From Chlorobiota bacterium (GTDB lineage Bacteria > Bacteroidota > Bacteroidia > Bacteroidales > F082), in contig JAUVKF010000033.1 of NCBI GenBank assembly GCA_030596395.1, positions 1 to 36,592 on the forward strand: 36,592 bases of DNA, given 5' to 3'. Made by a program: the position numbers and the translations under genes. This document shows, in pieces, positions 16,649 to 25,632 of the stretch. Each line of letters begins with the position of its first letter. Positions within the stretch are counted from its first letter, which is position 1. The notes below the pieces were generated by a model. That model did no database searches and had not been told where the DNA came from. It worked only from the letters and a program-made list of their open reading frames with translations.

Positions 16649-17779
16649 CCCTTTTCTTCCTTTCCACTCAAACCTGAAGAACAATCCGATTATTGCAGAA
16701 ACCAGGATATAAAAAGGATAAATCAACTCAAAAACCGGAAGAAAAATTATGCGCTTTCTTTTGTTTACAAATCCTGTGAATTCATAAAGTAATGGCAAAT
16801 CAACGAGATACTTAAATATGATAAACAAGAGAAAAATTGCAACCATCCAGGGTTTAATAAAGCCGGCCAGCAATGAAATTACAAGCATAGTATTAAAAAG
16901 AAAAACCACCATAGCTACAGTAATTGCCCAAACAGATTGATATGCCCTCGTTTTTGAGGCCCATCTTATTCTTTGACTGAAAAAACTGTTTGCAGATGAA
17001 GGTGGACTCGTATAAACAATGGCCTCGGGGTCTCTGATAAAATGAATGGTTTTTAATCCTTTGGCTTTTGCCAGATGTTGTATTAAAAATACATCATCAC
17101 CCGAGGCAAGTTGGTCATTTTCATTAGATTTGTATGAATGAAGGATCTCTTTTTCGAAGGCCAGATTTGCCCCGTTACCCATAATTGGTTTTCCAAGGCC
17201 GACCGATCCGGCGCCAGATGCAACAAGGCTCATAAAATCGAGTGAAAAGAATTGTTGGAAAATTCCCTTTTCTCCACGGTATATTACAGGAGCAACAATC
17301 AATGAAGCATTTGTAGATTGATAAAAGGCAACGATCCGGCTTATCCATTTTGACTCCATTTCACAATCGCCATCTGTTGTCAAAACAAGTTCTCCACCTG
17401 CAATATTATAACCGTCTGATAATGCATTCTTTTTTCCCTCCGTCCCGGCATCTATCACCTTAATATTACCTGAAGGATTAACCGAGATAAAAGCTTCTAC
17501 AATTTCCTTTGTCTTGTCTTCTGAATGATCATTTACAACAATCACCTCAAAATTCGATTCCGGGTAATCTTGTTCTGCCAGGCAGCGCAATAATTTTAAA
17601 ATATTTGCCTCTTCATTTCTTACAGCAACAACCACACTCACTGCAACCAGCGGTTCTGATAATTGACCAGTAAATCTTTTTATCCTGAACCAACCGATGG
17701 TCAGGCTTAAGATGATGATTAAATAACCCAAAGCTGACAGCACGAGTAGATAGTATATTAAACTAATTGCCGTTGCCAT
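16640..17779 (-). CDS. Membrane-anchored family 2 glycosyltransferase
   Basis: The 379-residue protein has an N-terminal transmembrane helix, a cytosolic GT-A domain and about three C-terminal helices. GT2 signatures are visible: VSVVVAVRNEEANI, VIVVNDHSEDKT, the metal-binding LTTDGDCE, the acid-base region ASGDDVFLI and the processive-type QRIRW. I use the ATG at 17779. An in-frame upstream start at 17842 would add 21 residues and overlap the flippase-like gene by 80 nt. Even so, the ATG lies 17 nt inside that gene, implying translational coupling. The acceptor may be a lipid; the sugar cannot be inferred. Confidence 0.9.
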   Translation of the reverse strand: MATAISLIYYLLVLSALGYLIIILSLTIGWFRIKRFTGQLSEPLVAVSVVVAVRNEEANILKLLRCLAEQDYPESNFEVIVVNDHSEDKTKEIVEAFISVNPSGNIKVIDAGTEGKKNALSDGYNIAGGELVLTTDGDCEMESKWISRIVAFYQSTNASLIVAPVIYRGEKGIFQQFFSLDFMSLVASGAGSVGLGKPIMGNGANLAFEKEILHSYKSNENDQLASGDDVFLIQHLAKAKGLKTIHFIRDPEAIVYTSPPSSANSFFSQRIRWASKTRAYQSVWAITVAMVVFLFNTMLVISLLAGFIKPWMVAIFLLFIIFKYLVDLPLLYEFTGFVNKRKRIIFLPVFELIYPFYILVSAIIGLFFRFEWKGRKGLR

Positions 17780-18794
17780 TGTTTTTTCGGAAGAAACGTA
17801 AACTGTACACAAAGATAACTCCAAGAATGGCAGGAATGGCAAGATTGAGTAACCAAAGAACTGAAGTTGCTGAGACGACCCCCACTCCGGCCTGTTCAGT
17901 CCAAAGACCGGATGGGCTCAGGTACATTGTGAAAACAAACAAGCTAACCGATCCTCTTACGCCAAGCTCGGTGAGGGCTATGGTTGGGATGATGGTCATC
18001 ATTAAATAAATAAGGCCGATTAATACGATTGCTGAATAATAATTTACCGGAACCTGAAAAGCCCTGAGCAACAAATAAAATTGAAAAGAAAAAATAATAT
18101 ATCGCAGAGTGCTTATCAGCAAAACCAAAACCAAGCTTTTTACCCTGTATAAAGCAAAAACTTCGCTGTATTTGTTTATTTTATTGTAAAACCGGCCACT
18201 CACCCTTCTTATTATATCAGAGAAAGAAGCAAAGTTGAGGTAAGCAAAAACTGATGTAAAAAGCAGTATCACAATCATCAAAACGAGGCCCGAATAAACC
18301 CAGAGGTTCATTTGATCATCCATATCCCTGTACCATGGAAAAAAGAATAACACGGCAAGACAGCCATAAATAATTGTGGTTAACAATTGGGCCATACTTC
18401 CGATAATAGTGACCAGCACTGCCTGGATACGGTTTGCCTTTCTTAAAACAAACACGCGCCCCAGGTAATCACCTACCCTGTTGGGCATGAACATGCTTAC
18501 CGAAACACCCGTGAGTACAGCCTTGGTTGCCGTCCAGATAGAAACTTTCTCAAGTTTGCCAATCAGGTATTTCCATTTTATTGCTTCCAGAACCTGGTTG
18601 ATTGGGAACAGGATGATTGCAAAGACAAGATTCAGATAAAACTGTTTTGATGAAGAAAATTCCGGAAAATAGTCGATAATTGCTTTCAGGTCTTTGCGGT
18701 AAAACACCTGGTCGTAAATAAAATACACGGTGAGTAAAACGATGGCCAGCCTGATGAGGATGTTGTATGATTTGCGTAATTTTGTTTTGTCCAT
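17763..18794 (-). CDS. Flippase-like / LPG-synthase-TM family integral membrane protein
   Basis: The 343-residue protein has about eight transmembrane helices and the pattern of the lysylphosphatidylglycerol-synthase N-terminal membrane domain (YbhN/UPF0104-like). Characteristic parts are [36 protein letters not shown] and [16 protein letters not shown]. It lacks the cytosolic aminoacyl-transferase domain of MprF. The ATG at 18794 is chosen over a TTG one codon earlier. It is translationally coupled to the glycosyltransferase, which suggests a glycolipid synthesis and translocation pair. It is divergent from ruvC with only 14 nt between the starts. Confidence 0.85.
   Translation of the reverse strand: MDKTKLRKSYNILIRLAIVLLTVYFIYDQVFYRKDLKAIIDYFPEFSSSKQFYLNLVFAIILFPINQVLEAIKWKYLIGKLEKVSIWTATKAVLTGVSVSMFMPNRVGDYLGRVFVLRKANRIQAVLVTIIGSMAQLLTTIIYGCLAVLFFFPWYRDMDDQMNLWVYSGLVLMIVILLFTSVFAYLNFASFSDIIRRVSGRFYNKINKYSEVFALYRVKSLVLVLLISTLRYIIFSFQFYLLLRAFQVPVNYYSAIVLIGLIYLMMTIIPTIALTELGVRGSVSLFVFTMYLSPSGLWTEQAGVGVVSATSVLWLLNLAIPAILGVIFVYSLRFFRKNNGNGN
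18777..18784 (+). promoter_or_regulatory. -7 element of ruvC, inside the divergent gene
   Basis: TAATTTTG matches the -7 consensus exactly and lies within the first codons of the divergent flippase-like gene. Transcription would begin near 18790, after the ATG at 18767 but before the TTG at 18809, which supports the TTG as the ruvC start. Confidence 0.45.
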
Positions 18795-18808
18795 CAAATT
18801 ATAGGCAT

Positions 18809-19360
18809 TTGAATTCTGATCGCATCATTCTGGGTATTGATCCCGGTACAAATATCATGGGTTACGGATTGATCCACCAAAGTGGCAATAAAATCCGGTT
18901 AATTACCATGGGTATTTTAAAGCTGGGAAAATACAGCAACCACGCGTTAAAATTAAAAAAGATTTTCGAACGCACCCTTGGCCTTATCGATGAATACAAA
19001 CCTGATGAAATGGCTTTGGAAGCCCCGTTTTACGGTAAAAATGTTCAGTCGATGCTGAAACTGGGCAGGGCACAGGGTGTGGCTATGGCTGCCGGCTTAT
19101 ACAAAGACCTCCCAATTTTTGAATACTCACCGAAAAAGATCAAACAATCCATTACCGGGAATGGGAATGCTTCCAAAGAACAGGTTGCCGGCATGCTGTC
19201 GAACCTGGTTGAGTTTAATGAAGTGCCTGAATTTCTTGATGCAACTGATGGGTTGGCTGCAGCGGTTTGCCACTATTTCCAGGGAGGGAAGGTGGATACC
19301 GGTAAATCTTACAACAGCTGGAAAGGGTTTTTGAAGGATAACCCGGAGAGACTTGGGTAA
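18809..19360 (+). CDS. ruvC: Holliday junction endonuclease RuvC
   Basis: RuvC resolves Holliday junctions with RuvAB during recombination repair. From the proposed TTG start it has 183 residues. The catalytic acids are Asp11 (in GIDPGT), Glu71 (in LEAPFYG), and Asp144 and Asp147 (in [12 protein letters not shown]), with the three-residue spacing of the last pair as in E. coli. An in-frame ATG at 18767 would add 14 residues, overlap the divergent gene and precede the predicted transcription start, so TTG is preferred. It stands alone, without ruvA or ruvB nearby. Confidence 0.93.
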   Translation: MNSDRIILGIDPGTNIMGYGLIHQSGNKIRLITMGILKLGKYSNHALKLKKIFERTLGLIDEYKPDEMALEAPFYGKNVQSMLKLGRAQGVAMAAGLYKDLPIFEYSPKKIKQSITGNGNASKEQVAGMLSNLVEFNEVPEFLDATDGLAAAVCHYFQGGKVDTGKSYNSWKGFLKDNPERLG

Positions 19361-19396
19361 ATATTTTTTCATCTATCTCTTCTGTGGAATCTGCTG

Positions 19397-21562
19397 TCAG
19401 GCATTAGAGGTCTCTACCAACTCAAAATCCAGTTGCTTTTGCTCGAGGTCAACTTTTTTAACCAGCACGTTTAGTTTGTCGCCTAACTGGTAAACATTAC
19501 CGAATTGTTTACCGATGATGCGGTAATTGTCTTCGTCGAAATAATAATAATCGTCTTTCAATTCATTGAAACGGATTAACCCTTCGGCTTTGCTATCAAG
19601 CAATGCCACAAAAATACCCCACTTGCTTACGCCCGAGATCAGGCCTTCGAACACCTGGCCTACTTTGTCCATCAAAAACTCAACCTGTTTGTATTTAACC
19701 GAGTCCCTTTCGGCCTGAATTGCCTTACGCTCCATTTCAGATGCATGTTTGCATTTTTCTTCAATATCATCTTTTTTAACAGAGGATTTGTTTTCGAGAT
19801 ATCGCTCAAGCAGCCGGTGTGCCATCAGGTCGGGGTAACGGCGGATGGGTGAGGTAAAATGCGAGTAATGCCTGAACGCCAGTCCGTAATGACCGATATT
19901 ATCCGTTGAATAACAGGCTTTTGCCATCGTTCGTATAGCAATGGTTTCGATCATATGTTCTTCGCCTTTGCCATGGATTGCCTGGAAAAGTTTGTTATAC
20001 GACCTTGCCAGCGTTTGGTGTGAGGTCACGTTCAGCGAATACCCAAGCTTTTTTAAGAATTGAACAAAGGTGTTCAGTTTTTCCGGGTTGGGCTCATCAT
20101 GCACGCGGTAAACAAATGTCTTCGGTGTTTTGCCTTTGCCCGGCAAACTGATCAGTTCTGCAACTTTTTTGTTTGCCAGTAGCATGAACTCCTCGATAAG
20201 GTGGTTGGCCTCTTTTTGCTCTTTTATATATGTTTCCAAAGGCTTGCCATTTTCATCCAATTTGAATTTTACCTCCTCTGAACCAAAATTGATTGAACCG
20301 TTTTTAAACCGTTTATCCCGTAGTACAGTCGCCAGTTGATGCAGCACCATTATATTTTCCAGATATTCGCCTTCGCCAGTTTCTATGGTTTCCTGCACTT
20401 CCTCGTAAGCAAACCGCCTGTCGGAAAGGATCACTGTTTTCCCAAACCAGCTTCCAAGCACTTCGGCATTTTCATTCATTTTAAACACTGCCGAAAAAGT
20501 GAGTTTTTCCTCATTAGGCCTGAGAGAACATACACCATTTGATAATTTTTCGGGCAACATGGGAATTACCCTGTCTACAAGGTAAACCGAAGTGGCCCGC
20601 TTAAATGCTTCTGCATCAAGTGGGGTGCCGGGTTTTACATAATGTGAAACATCGGCAATATGGACTCCAACTTCCCAGGTATTATCTTCCAGCTTTTTAA
20701 GCGATAGGGCATCATCAAAATCTTTGGCATCAAACGGGTCGATGGTGATGGTCCAGATATCTCTGAAATCATGACGGTTTTTAAGTTCGGGTTCAATTCC
20801 TGCCTTGATTTTTTCTGCTTCAGCTTCTACTGATTTTGGAAAAGAAAGGGGAAAACTATATTCGGCTAAGATCGATTTCATTTCCACTTCATGCTCACCG
20901 GGCATACCCAGTACGTCAACTACCCGTCCGAAGGGATTGTTCGAATGTTCAGGCCAGTCAGTGATCTTTACCAAAACTTTCTGGCCGTTTTCACCATTTC
21001 CGACCTCACTTTTAGGAACAAAAATATCAAAGGGCATTGTTTTGCTGTCAGGTATTACAAAGCCAAAATTCTTTGATAGATCAAGCCTGCCGACAAAGGT
21101 GTCTTTTCGCCTTTCAAGCACCTCAACGATCTGTCCTTCTGTTTTATGGTTTCTTCTTTTCGGAAAAATAAATACCTTAACATGATCGTCATGCAGTGCA
21201 TGGTTTATGTTGTTTGCAGCAATAAATACATCATCGCCTCCTTCATCAGAGATCACATATGCTTTGCCGGTACTTTTCATATCAACTGTCCCGGTGATGT
21301 ATTTCTTTTTGTTGGCTAGCTCGTTTAGTGCCTCGGCATTCAACATATACTTTCCGGGTTTTATCTGATTCAATTCTCCGGCAGTTGCCAGTTCATCCAA
21401 AATGGTCATCAGCAAATCGCGGCTGGCCTTATCCTTAATGCCAATCAGGCTTCCTATTTGTTTATAATTATATGCCCTGAAAGGATTGTCGGAAAAAACG
21501 CTTAAAATAATTCCTGCCAATGCGCTTTTGGGTCTGCGTGTTCTTTTTCTTTTTTTAGCCAT
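19397..21562 (-). CDS. rnr: Ribonuclease R
   Basis: The 721-residue 3'-to-5' exoribonuclease degrades structured RNA. A basic N-terminus precedes a winged-helix region (to about residue 75), then cold-shock-type OB domains (about 80-230). The RNB catalytic domain begins with RHDFRDIWTITIDP and carries the Mg-binding DPFDAKDFDDALSL. A C-terminal S1 domain (GQVFEGLISGVSKWGIFV) follows. The order and length match RNase R and not RNase II. It ends in TGA. The ABC ATPase gene stops 3 nt upstream of its ATG, so the two are likely one operon. Confidence 0.96.
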   Translation of the reverse strand: MAKKRKRTRRPKSALAGIILSVFSDNPFRAYNYKQIGSLIGIKDKASRDLLMTILDELATAGELNQIKPGKYMLNAEALNELANKKKYITGTVDMKSTGKAYVISDEGGDDVFIAANNINHALHDDHVKVFIFPKRRNHKTEGQIVEVLERRKDTFVGRLDLSKNFGFVIPDSKTMPFDIFVPKSEVGNGENGQKVLVKITDWPEHSNNPFGRVVDVLGMPGEHEVEMKSILAEYSFPLSFPKSVEAEAEKIKAGIEPELKNRHDFRDIWTITIDPFDAKDFDDALSLKKLEDNTWEVGVHIADVSHYVKPGTPLDAEAFKRATSVYLVDRVIPMLPEKLSNGVCSLRPNEEKLTFSAVFKMNENAEVLGSWFGKTVILSDRRFAYEEVQETIETGEGEYLENIMVLHQLATVLRDKRFKNGSINFGSEEVKFKLDENGKPLETYIKEQKEANHLIEEFMLLANKKVAELISLPGKGKTPKTFVYRVHDEPNPEKLNTFVQFLKKLGYSLNVTSHQTLARSYNKLFQAIHGKGEEHMIETIAIRTMAKACYSTDNIGHYGLAFRHYSHFTSPIRRYPDLMAHRLLERYLENKSSVKKDDIEEKCKHASEMERKAIQAERDSVKYKQVEFLMDKVGQVFEGLISGVSKWGIFVALLDSKAEGLIRFNELKDDYYYFDEDNYRIIGKQFGNVYQLGDKLNVLVKKVDLEQKQLDFELVETSNA

Positions 21563-21565
21563 GTT

Positions 21566-23260
21566 TTATATTCCTGATGGAATGGATTGTATTAATTGTT
21601 TTGTGTATTCTGTTTGCGGATTGTAATAGATTTTGTCGGCTTCACCCGATTCAATAATTTTTCCATCCTTCATTACCATGATACGGTCGGACATATACCT
21701 AACAACAGAAAGATCGTGCGAAATAAAAATGTAGGAGAAGCCGAATTCCTTTTTCAGATCATTTAACAGATTCAGCACTTTGGCCTGAACCGATACGTCA
21801 AGTGCTGAAACAGCCTCATCGCAGATGATGAATTGTGGGTTTAAGGCGAGCGCCCGTGCAATTACAATTCGTTGTCGTTGTCCGCCCGAAAATTCATGTG
21901 GATAACGGTGAAAGTGTTCATTTTTCAGTCCGACTTTTTCAAGCAATTCAAACACCTTTTGTTTGCGCTCTTTTTTTGATTTGTAAAGACGGTGAACCTG
22001 CATCGGTTCCATAATTGCATACCCGATGCTCATCCGTGGATTTAATGATGAATAAGGATCCTGGAAAACGATATTTATTTTCTTTCGCGCTCTTTTCATT
22101 GCACTGTAATTAGCCTTCAGGATATTCTTTTCTTCAAATAATATTTTTCCGCTATCGGGTTCAATCAATCGCAATATGCTTCTTCCCAGTGTGGTTTTAC
22201 CACAGCCCGATTCTCCAACCAAACCCAGGGTTTCACCAGGGAAAACATCGAGACTGACCTGATCTACTGCCCGAACATATTCGCTTACTTTTCGAAACAA
22301 TGGTTTTTTTAGGACAAATTTTTTCTCCAGGTTTTGAACGCTTATCAATGGCTCCTTTTCATAAAGTATTTTGTGCCGTCTTAACCTTGCTGTTTTATTT
22401 ATCTGCGCTGTTTTTCTGATATCAACTGTGTTTTCCTGTATAAATTCATCTATTGTTGGTAATCGACCAGGCCTTTCATCAACTGGTGGCCGGCAAGCCA
22501 GTAAACCTTTAGTGTATGGATGTTGAGGATTTGTGAATATTAACTTCATTTTTCCTTGCTCCACAAGTCTTCCTTTATACATCACCGCCACATCATCAGC
22601 TATTTCAGAAACTACGCCTAAATCGTGACTAATAAAAAGAAGGCTCATATTAAAGGAGTCTTTCAACTCTTTCAACAATTGAATGATCTCTTTTTGAACG
22701 GTAACATCAAGGGCGGTTGTGGGTTCATCAGCGATAAGCAGATCAGGTTTGTTGGCAATAGCCATAGCGATCATTACCCTTTGTTTTTGTCCGCCCGAAA
22801 TCTGGTGAGGATATGATCTGTAAATATATTCTGGTCGGGGAAGTTTAACTTGTTTGAAGAGTTCAATTGCCTGATTTTTTGCCTCCTTTTTTGAAATACC
22901 CTGATGTAAACATATGATTTCGGCAAGCTGTTTTCCGCATCGCATAACGGGGTTTAATGAAGACATGGGTTCCTGAAAGATCATCGAAATGTTGTTGCCC
23001 CTCAACTTCCTGATTTCTTCAAAGCCTGATTCCAGAATATTTTTATCGTTGAACAGGATTTTACCGGAAACAATTTTTGCCTGTTTTTGGAGCAATTGCA
23101 TAATAGCCAGCGCAGTAACCGATTTCCCGGAGCCTGACTCGCCAACAAGCCCAAATGACTGACCTTTATCTATTTGAAATGAGACCTGGTCAACAGCCCT
23201 GACCCTTTCTGATGTTGATCCAAAATCAATTGTTAAATTCTCGATGTTGAGTAATGCCAT
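21566..23260 (-). CDS. Tandem ABC ATPase of peptide/opine-type transporters
   Basis: The 564-residue protein fuses two nucleotide-binding domains like DppD-DppF (GsiA/YejF type). Domain 1 has Walker A GESGSGKS (residues 40-47), Q-loop FQEPMSSLNP, signature SGGQKQR (155-161) and Walker B LLIADEP. Domain 2 has GESGCGKT (349-356), FQDPYSSLNP, SGGQRQR and FIICDEA. Both carry the short C-terminal extension of oligopeptide transporters. It would power uptake of peptides or similar solutes. No permease or binding-protein gene is nearby, so the membrane partners must be encoded elsewhere. It is transcribed with rnr. Confidence 0.93.
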   Translation of the reverse strand: MALLNIENLTIDFGSTSERVRAVDQVSFQIDKGQSFGLVGESGSGKSVTALAIMQLLQKQAKIVSGKILFNDKNILESGFEEIRKLRGNNISMIFQEPMSSLNPVMRCGKQLAEIICLHQGISKKEAKNQAIELFKQVKLPRPEYIYRSYPHQISGGQKQRVMIAMAIANKPDLLIADEPTTALDVTVQKEIIQLLKELKDSFNMSLLFISHDLGVVSEIADDVAVMYKGRLVEQGKMKLIFTNPQHPYTKGLLACRPPVDERPGRLPTIDEFIQENTVDIRKTAQINKTARLRRHKILYEKEPLISVQNLEKKFVLKKPLFRKVSEYVRAVDQVSLDVFPGETLGLVGESGCGKTTLGRSILRLIEPDSGKILFEEKNILKANYSAMKRARKKINIVFQDPYSSLNPRMSIGYAIMEPMQVHRLYKSKKERKQKVFELLEKVGLKNEHFHRYPHEFSGGQRQRIVIARALALNPQFIICDEAVSALDVSVQAKVLNLLNDLKKEFGFSYIFISHDLSVVRYMSDRIMVMKDGKIIESGEADKIYYNPQTEYTKQLIQSIPSGI

Positions 23261-23279
23261 GCGCTGCGTAAATGCAATT

Positions 23280-23306
23280 CAAAAGTAGTTAAAACTACAA
23301 CTTCAA
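23280..23306 (-). promoter_or_regulatory. Promoter of the ABC ATPase-rnr operon, with overlapping palindrome
   Basis: The minus strand has TTG (23306-23304) and TACTTTTG (23287-23280), 16 nt apart. GTAGTT and AACTAC (23285-23298) form an inverted repeat that touches the -7 box and could be an operator. Confidence 0.45.
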
Positions 23307-23445
23307 TCTGGTGTTTTGAGCCAAACATATCTGAATTTGTTAATATTTATTAAGCATGCAAAAATTGTTTTAACAACTCCTTAACAAAATGTGTTAAATA
23401 AAAGCTAATAATGAAAAATTAACAAGTCATCAATACGCATAAATC

Positions 23446-23453
23446 TATATTTG
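23446..23453 (+). promoter_or_regulatory. -7 element of the haem lipoprotein gene
   Basis: TATATTTG matches the TAnnTTTG element exactly, 41 nt before the ATG. No TTG is found at the expected distance upstream. Confidence 0.45.
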
Positions 23454-23494
23454 GCCAATTCTTAATTATTACGAACCAAATACTTTTTTTTTAA

Positions 23495-24049
23495 ATGAAC
23501 AAAATTCAAACAACTACGCTACTGATTTGTGCAAGTTTGCTCCTTTTTGTATCCGCATGTAAAAACACCACCGAAGATCCGGATCCAACTTACACACTAA
23601 CTCAAACAGACCTGAATAAATCAACCCAGACAGAAGAATTAGATGTTACAGGAATCAAATACGGGGCAGATGTCAGTATCCCGCACGGAGGGGAAAACTT
23701 AACCACCAATGATACGTACCGCGATATATACTCAAGCATAGGGCCAAACGGAACAATTACTAAAGGAACTATTTTTACTAAAAAGACTTACATGAAGAAT
23801 ACTGATGGAAGCAAAGGGCCTTTGCTTGTTACATTTGCCATGGCCAAACGCGAATCAGGTTATTATGCCAACGGAGGCGATTGAGAATACGTAATGATGC
23901 CAAACGATGGCTCAAATGATTACGGAACCAACCCCAATGGGGCTTTACCTCCCGAAAGCGCTACTGATATGCGTGGTCAACTGGCAATGTGTGCTTCATG
24001 TCATGAAAAAACGCCCTCATTTGTATTTGCAAGAGATATAACAAAGTAA
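23495..24049 (+). pseudogene. Cytochrome P460-like haem-c lipoprotein interrupted by one in-frame TGA
   Basis: The first ORF encodes 129 residues with a lipoprotein signal (lipobox VSAC, Cys22) and stops at TGA (23882-23884). The same frame stays open for another 54 codons to TAA at 24049. The reading resumes as EYVMMPNDG and later CASCH, a CxxCH haem-c site (23990-24004, residues 166-170). Across the stop, KRESGYYANGGD-x-EYVMM matches the P460-family block in which x is normally Trp, so TGG has become TGA. The full 184-residue product would be a lipid-anchored haem protein in the periplasm or outer membrane. It may be a fresh nonsense mutation, a sequencing error, or a readthrough site. Confidence 0.8.
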
Positions 24050-24080
24050 AAAATATTTTCATAGTGTGTTTGTTTGGGTT

Positions 24081-24120
24081 TGACGGTCAGCTAATTAGTT
24101 GCTGGCCGTCACTTCTTTTT
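24081..24120 (+). terminator. Rho-independent terminator after the haem lipoprotein gene
   Basis: TGACGGTCAGC and GCTGGCCGTCA pair over 11 bp with one G-U, with a 9-nt loop, followed by a T-rich tract. Its presence here argues that the stretch before 24199 is not part of comF. Confidence 0.75.
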
Positions 24121-24198
24121 GTCCGCCCTAAACCGGGTCTTTTCGCTCAAAATAATTATTGCTTATCTTCGAATGGATTATTGTCGCTAAACAAATAC

Positions 24199-24900
24199 AT
24201 GATGCAATCACCTTTGTGGGTTAATGATGTTTTAAACTTGTTTTTTCCTAATGTATGCCAGGCATGCGGCGATGCATTAGGCAGGCAGGAAAAGGTAATG
24301 TGCATTTCTTGCCAGGTTAAACTTCCAAAAACCGGTTTTTATTTGCATGAAGATAATCCCGTTTCGAGGGTTTTCTGGGGAAGGGTTAATTTAAATGCTG
24401 CAACCTCTTTCCTGTTTTTTAATAAAGGCGGTAATGTGCAGGAACTTATCCATGCGCTGAAGTATAAAAATAATAAAGAAGTTGGCGTATTACTGGGCGA
24501 ATTGTTTGGTTATGAATTAAATCAAAGTCCTTTATTCAATAATATTGATCTTGTTATTCCCGTTCCGCTTCACCCCAGGAAATATCGAAAGCGAGGTTTT
24601 AACCAAAGTGAAACCATTGCAACAGGAATTAGCAGAGCGATTAAAGCTTCAGTTGATTTTGAAAATTTTATTCGTTTGGTTAATACCGACTCTCAAACCA
24701 GGAAATCAAGGTACAATAGATGGGAGAACGTAAAAGGTGTATTTGGGATCAGGAATGAAGAAACTTTGCAAAACAAACACATCCTGCTGGTTGATGATGT
24801 GTTAACAACAGGTGCTACTTTAGAAGCGTGTGCTGCAACTTTGCTGGCGCTTGAAAACACAAAAGTTAGCGTGGCAACCCTTGCATATGCTCAGGTATAG
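24199..24900 (+). CDS. ComF family phosphoribosyltransferase-like protein
   Basis: The 233-residue protein belongs to the ComF/GntX family, linked to DNA uptake in naturally competent bacteria though often present in others. The N-terminal zinc-binding pairs CQAC and CISC are visible (about residues 17-42). The core has LIHALKYKNNKEVG, VIPVPLHPRKYRKRGFNQSE and the PRPP-binding loop ILLVDDVLTTGAT near residues 195-207. I start at the ATG at 24199; the ORF is open back to 24064, but that extension spans a terminator hairpin and has no family similarity. The 3' end overlaps the convergent gene by 35 nt. Confidence 0.92.
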   Translation: MMQSPLWVNDVLNLFFPNVCQACGDALGRQEKVMCISCQVKLPKTGFYLHEDNPVSRVFWGRVNLNAATSFLFFNKGGNVQELIHALKYKNNKEVGVLLGELFGYELNQSPLFNNIDLVIPVPLHPRKYRKRGFNQSETIATGISRAIKASVDFENFIRLVNTDSQTRKSRYNRWENVKGVFGIRNEETLQNKHILLVDDVLTTGATLEACAATLLALENTKVSVATLAYAQV

Positions 24901-25537
24901 GCGGAATGGTGTCCATATGCCTGTTTAGTTTTCGCATCATTTCGTTGTATTCTTTTCGGTTTTTTATCAATTGTCGCTGCAAACGGGCATCACGATTCAT
25001 ATAGTCATATAAAATTTGAACCGGGCCCTTAAATCCAGTTGGAACAGCCTGTTTGTATAAGAGTTCGGTTCCTTCCCAATCAGGATAAAACTGATCGAGG
25101 TTCAGTGGTTCCATGTTTATGATGAGGTGTTTAAATGTTTCATAATCATAATACGCCCTGATAATTACTTCGTTTATCAGTACTGTATCCTTGCTCAATA
25201 ATATCTGGTATCCCTGTCCGGTTTGATTAATTACCGAATCATCAACAAATATTATCAGCGAACCATATCCAACAGAAGTAAACAAAACCGAATCATATTT
25301 ACTCACATACATTTTAAATCTTCCCTCATTGTTACTTATCGATCCCCAATGGTTAAATTTACTGATGATGTGCGTATTATGCAGTGGAAGCAAACTATCG
25401 GAACTCAATACACGGCCCTCCAGTACAATCATGTTATCAGGTAAATCCTGTGCTTCGACGGGCAATACCGGAATAATGTAAACCAGGAGTGCAAAAAGTC
25501 CTGAAATAAGTAAAATTCTGTTCTTTTTATCAGTCAA
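24866..25537 (-). CDS. Secreted CarboxypepD_reg-like domain protein
   Basis: The 223-residue protein has an N-terminal hydrophobic signal segment ending near VEAQ (residue 30). A CarboxypepD_reg-like beta-sandwich covers about residues 37-125, with VLEGRVLSSDSLLPLHNTHI, SNNEGRFKMYV and FTSVGYGS, the pattern also seen at the N-terminus of TonB-dependent receptors. The remainder (about 126-223) is hydrophilic, with no recognised fold and no barrel. The start is TTG at 25537; no in-frame ATG precedes the signal segment. The tail overlaps comF by 35 nt on the opposite strand. Its role is unknown, probably in the periplasm or outer membrane. Confidence 0.8.
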   Translation of the reverse strand: MTDKKNRILLISGLFALLVYIIPVLPVEAQDLPDNMIVLEGRVLSSDSLLPLHNTHIISKFNHWGSISNNEGRFKMYVSKYDSVLFTSVGYGSLIIFVDDSVINQTGQGYQILLSKDTVLINEVIIRAYYDYETFKHLIINMEPLNLDQFYPDWEGTELLYKQAVPTGFKGPVQILYDYMNRDARLQRQLIKNRKEYNEMMRKLNRHMDTIPPIPEHMQGLPR

Positions 25538-25632
25538 GATGATTAAAGGATAAATAAAAATCGAATTTAAATTTTAAATTAGCAACCAAAAGATAAAAAT
25601 GCATATTTGTTTACAACTTAAACGTTAAAAAA

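Noticed and set aside
20805..21185. 126-residue plus-strand ORF inside rnr
   Set aside because: It is an antisense shadow of conserved RNase R sequence with no domain.
23882..23884. TGA decoded as Trp genome-wide, or as selenocysteine
   Set aside because: uppP and rnr end in TGA at their expected C-termini and TGG is used throughout. The site is a Trp position, and no convincing hairpin follows at the distance needed for selenocysteine insertion.
24064..24198. N-terminal extension of comF
   Set aside because: It would be translated through a rho-independent terminator, and the family begins near the ATG at 24199.
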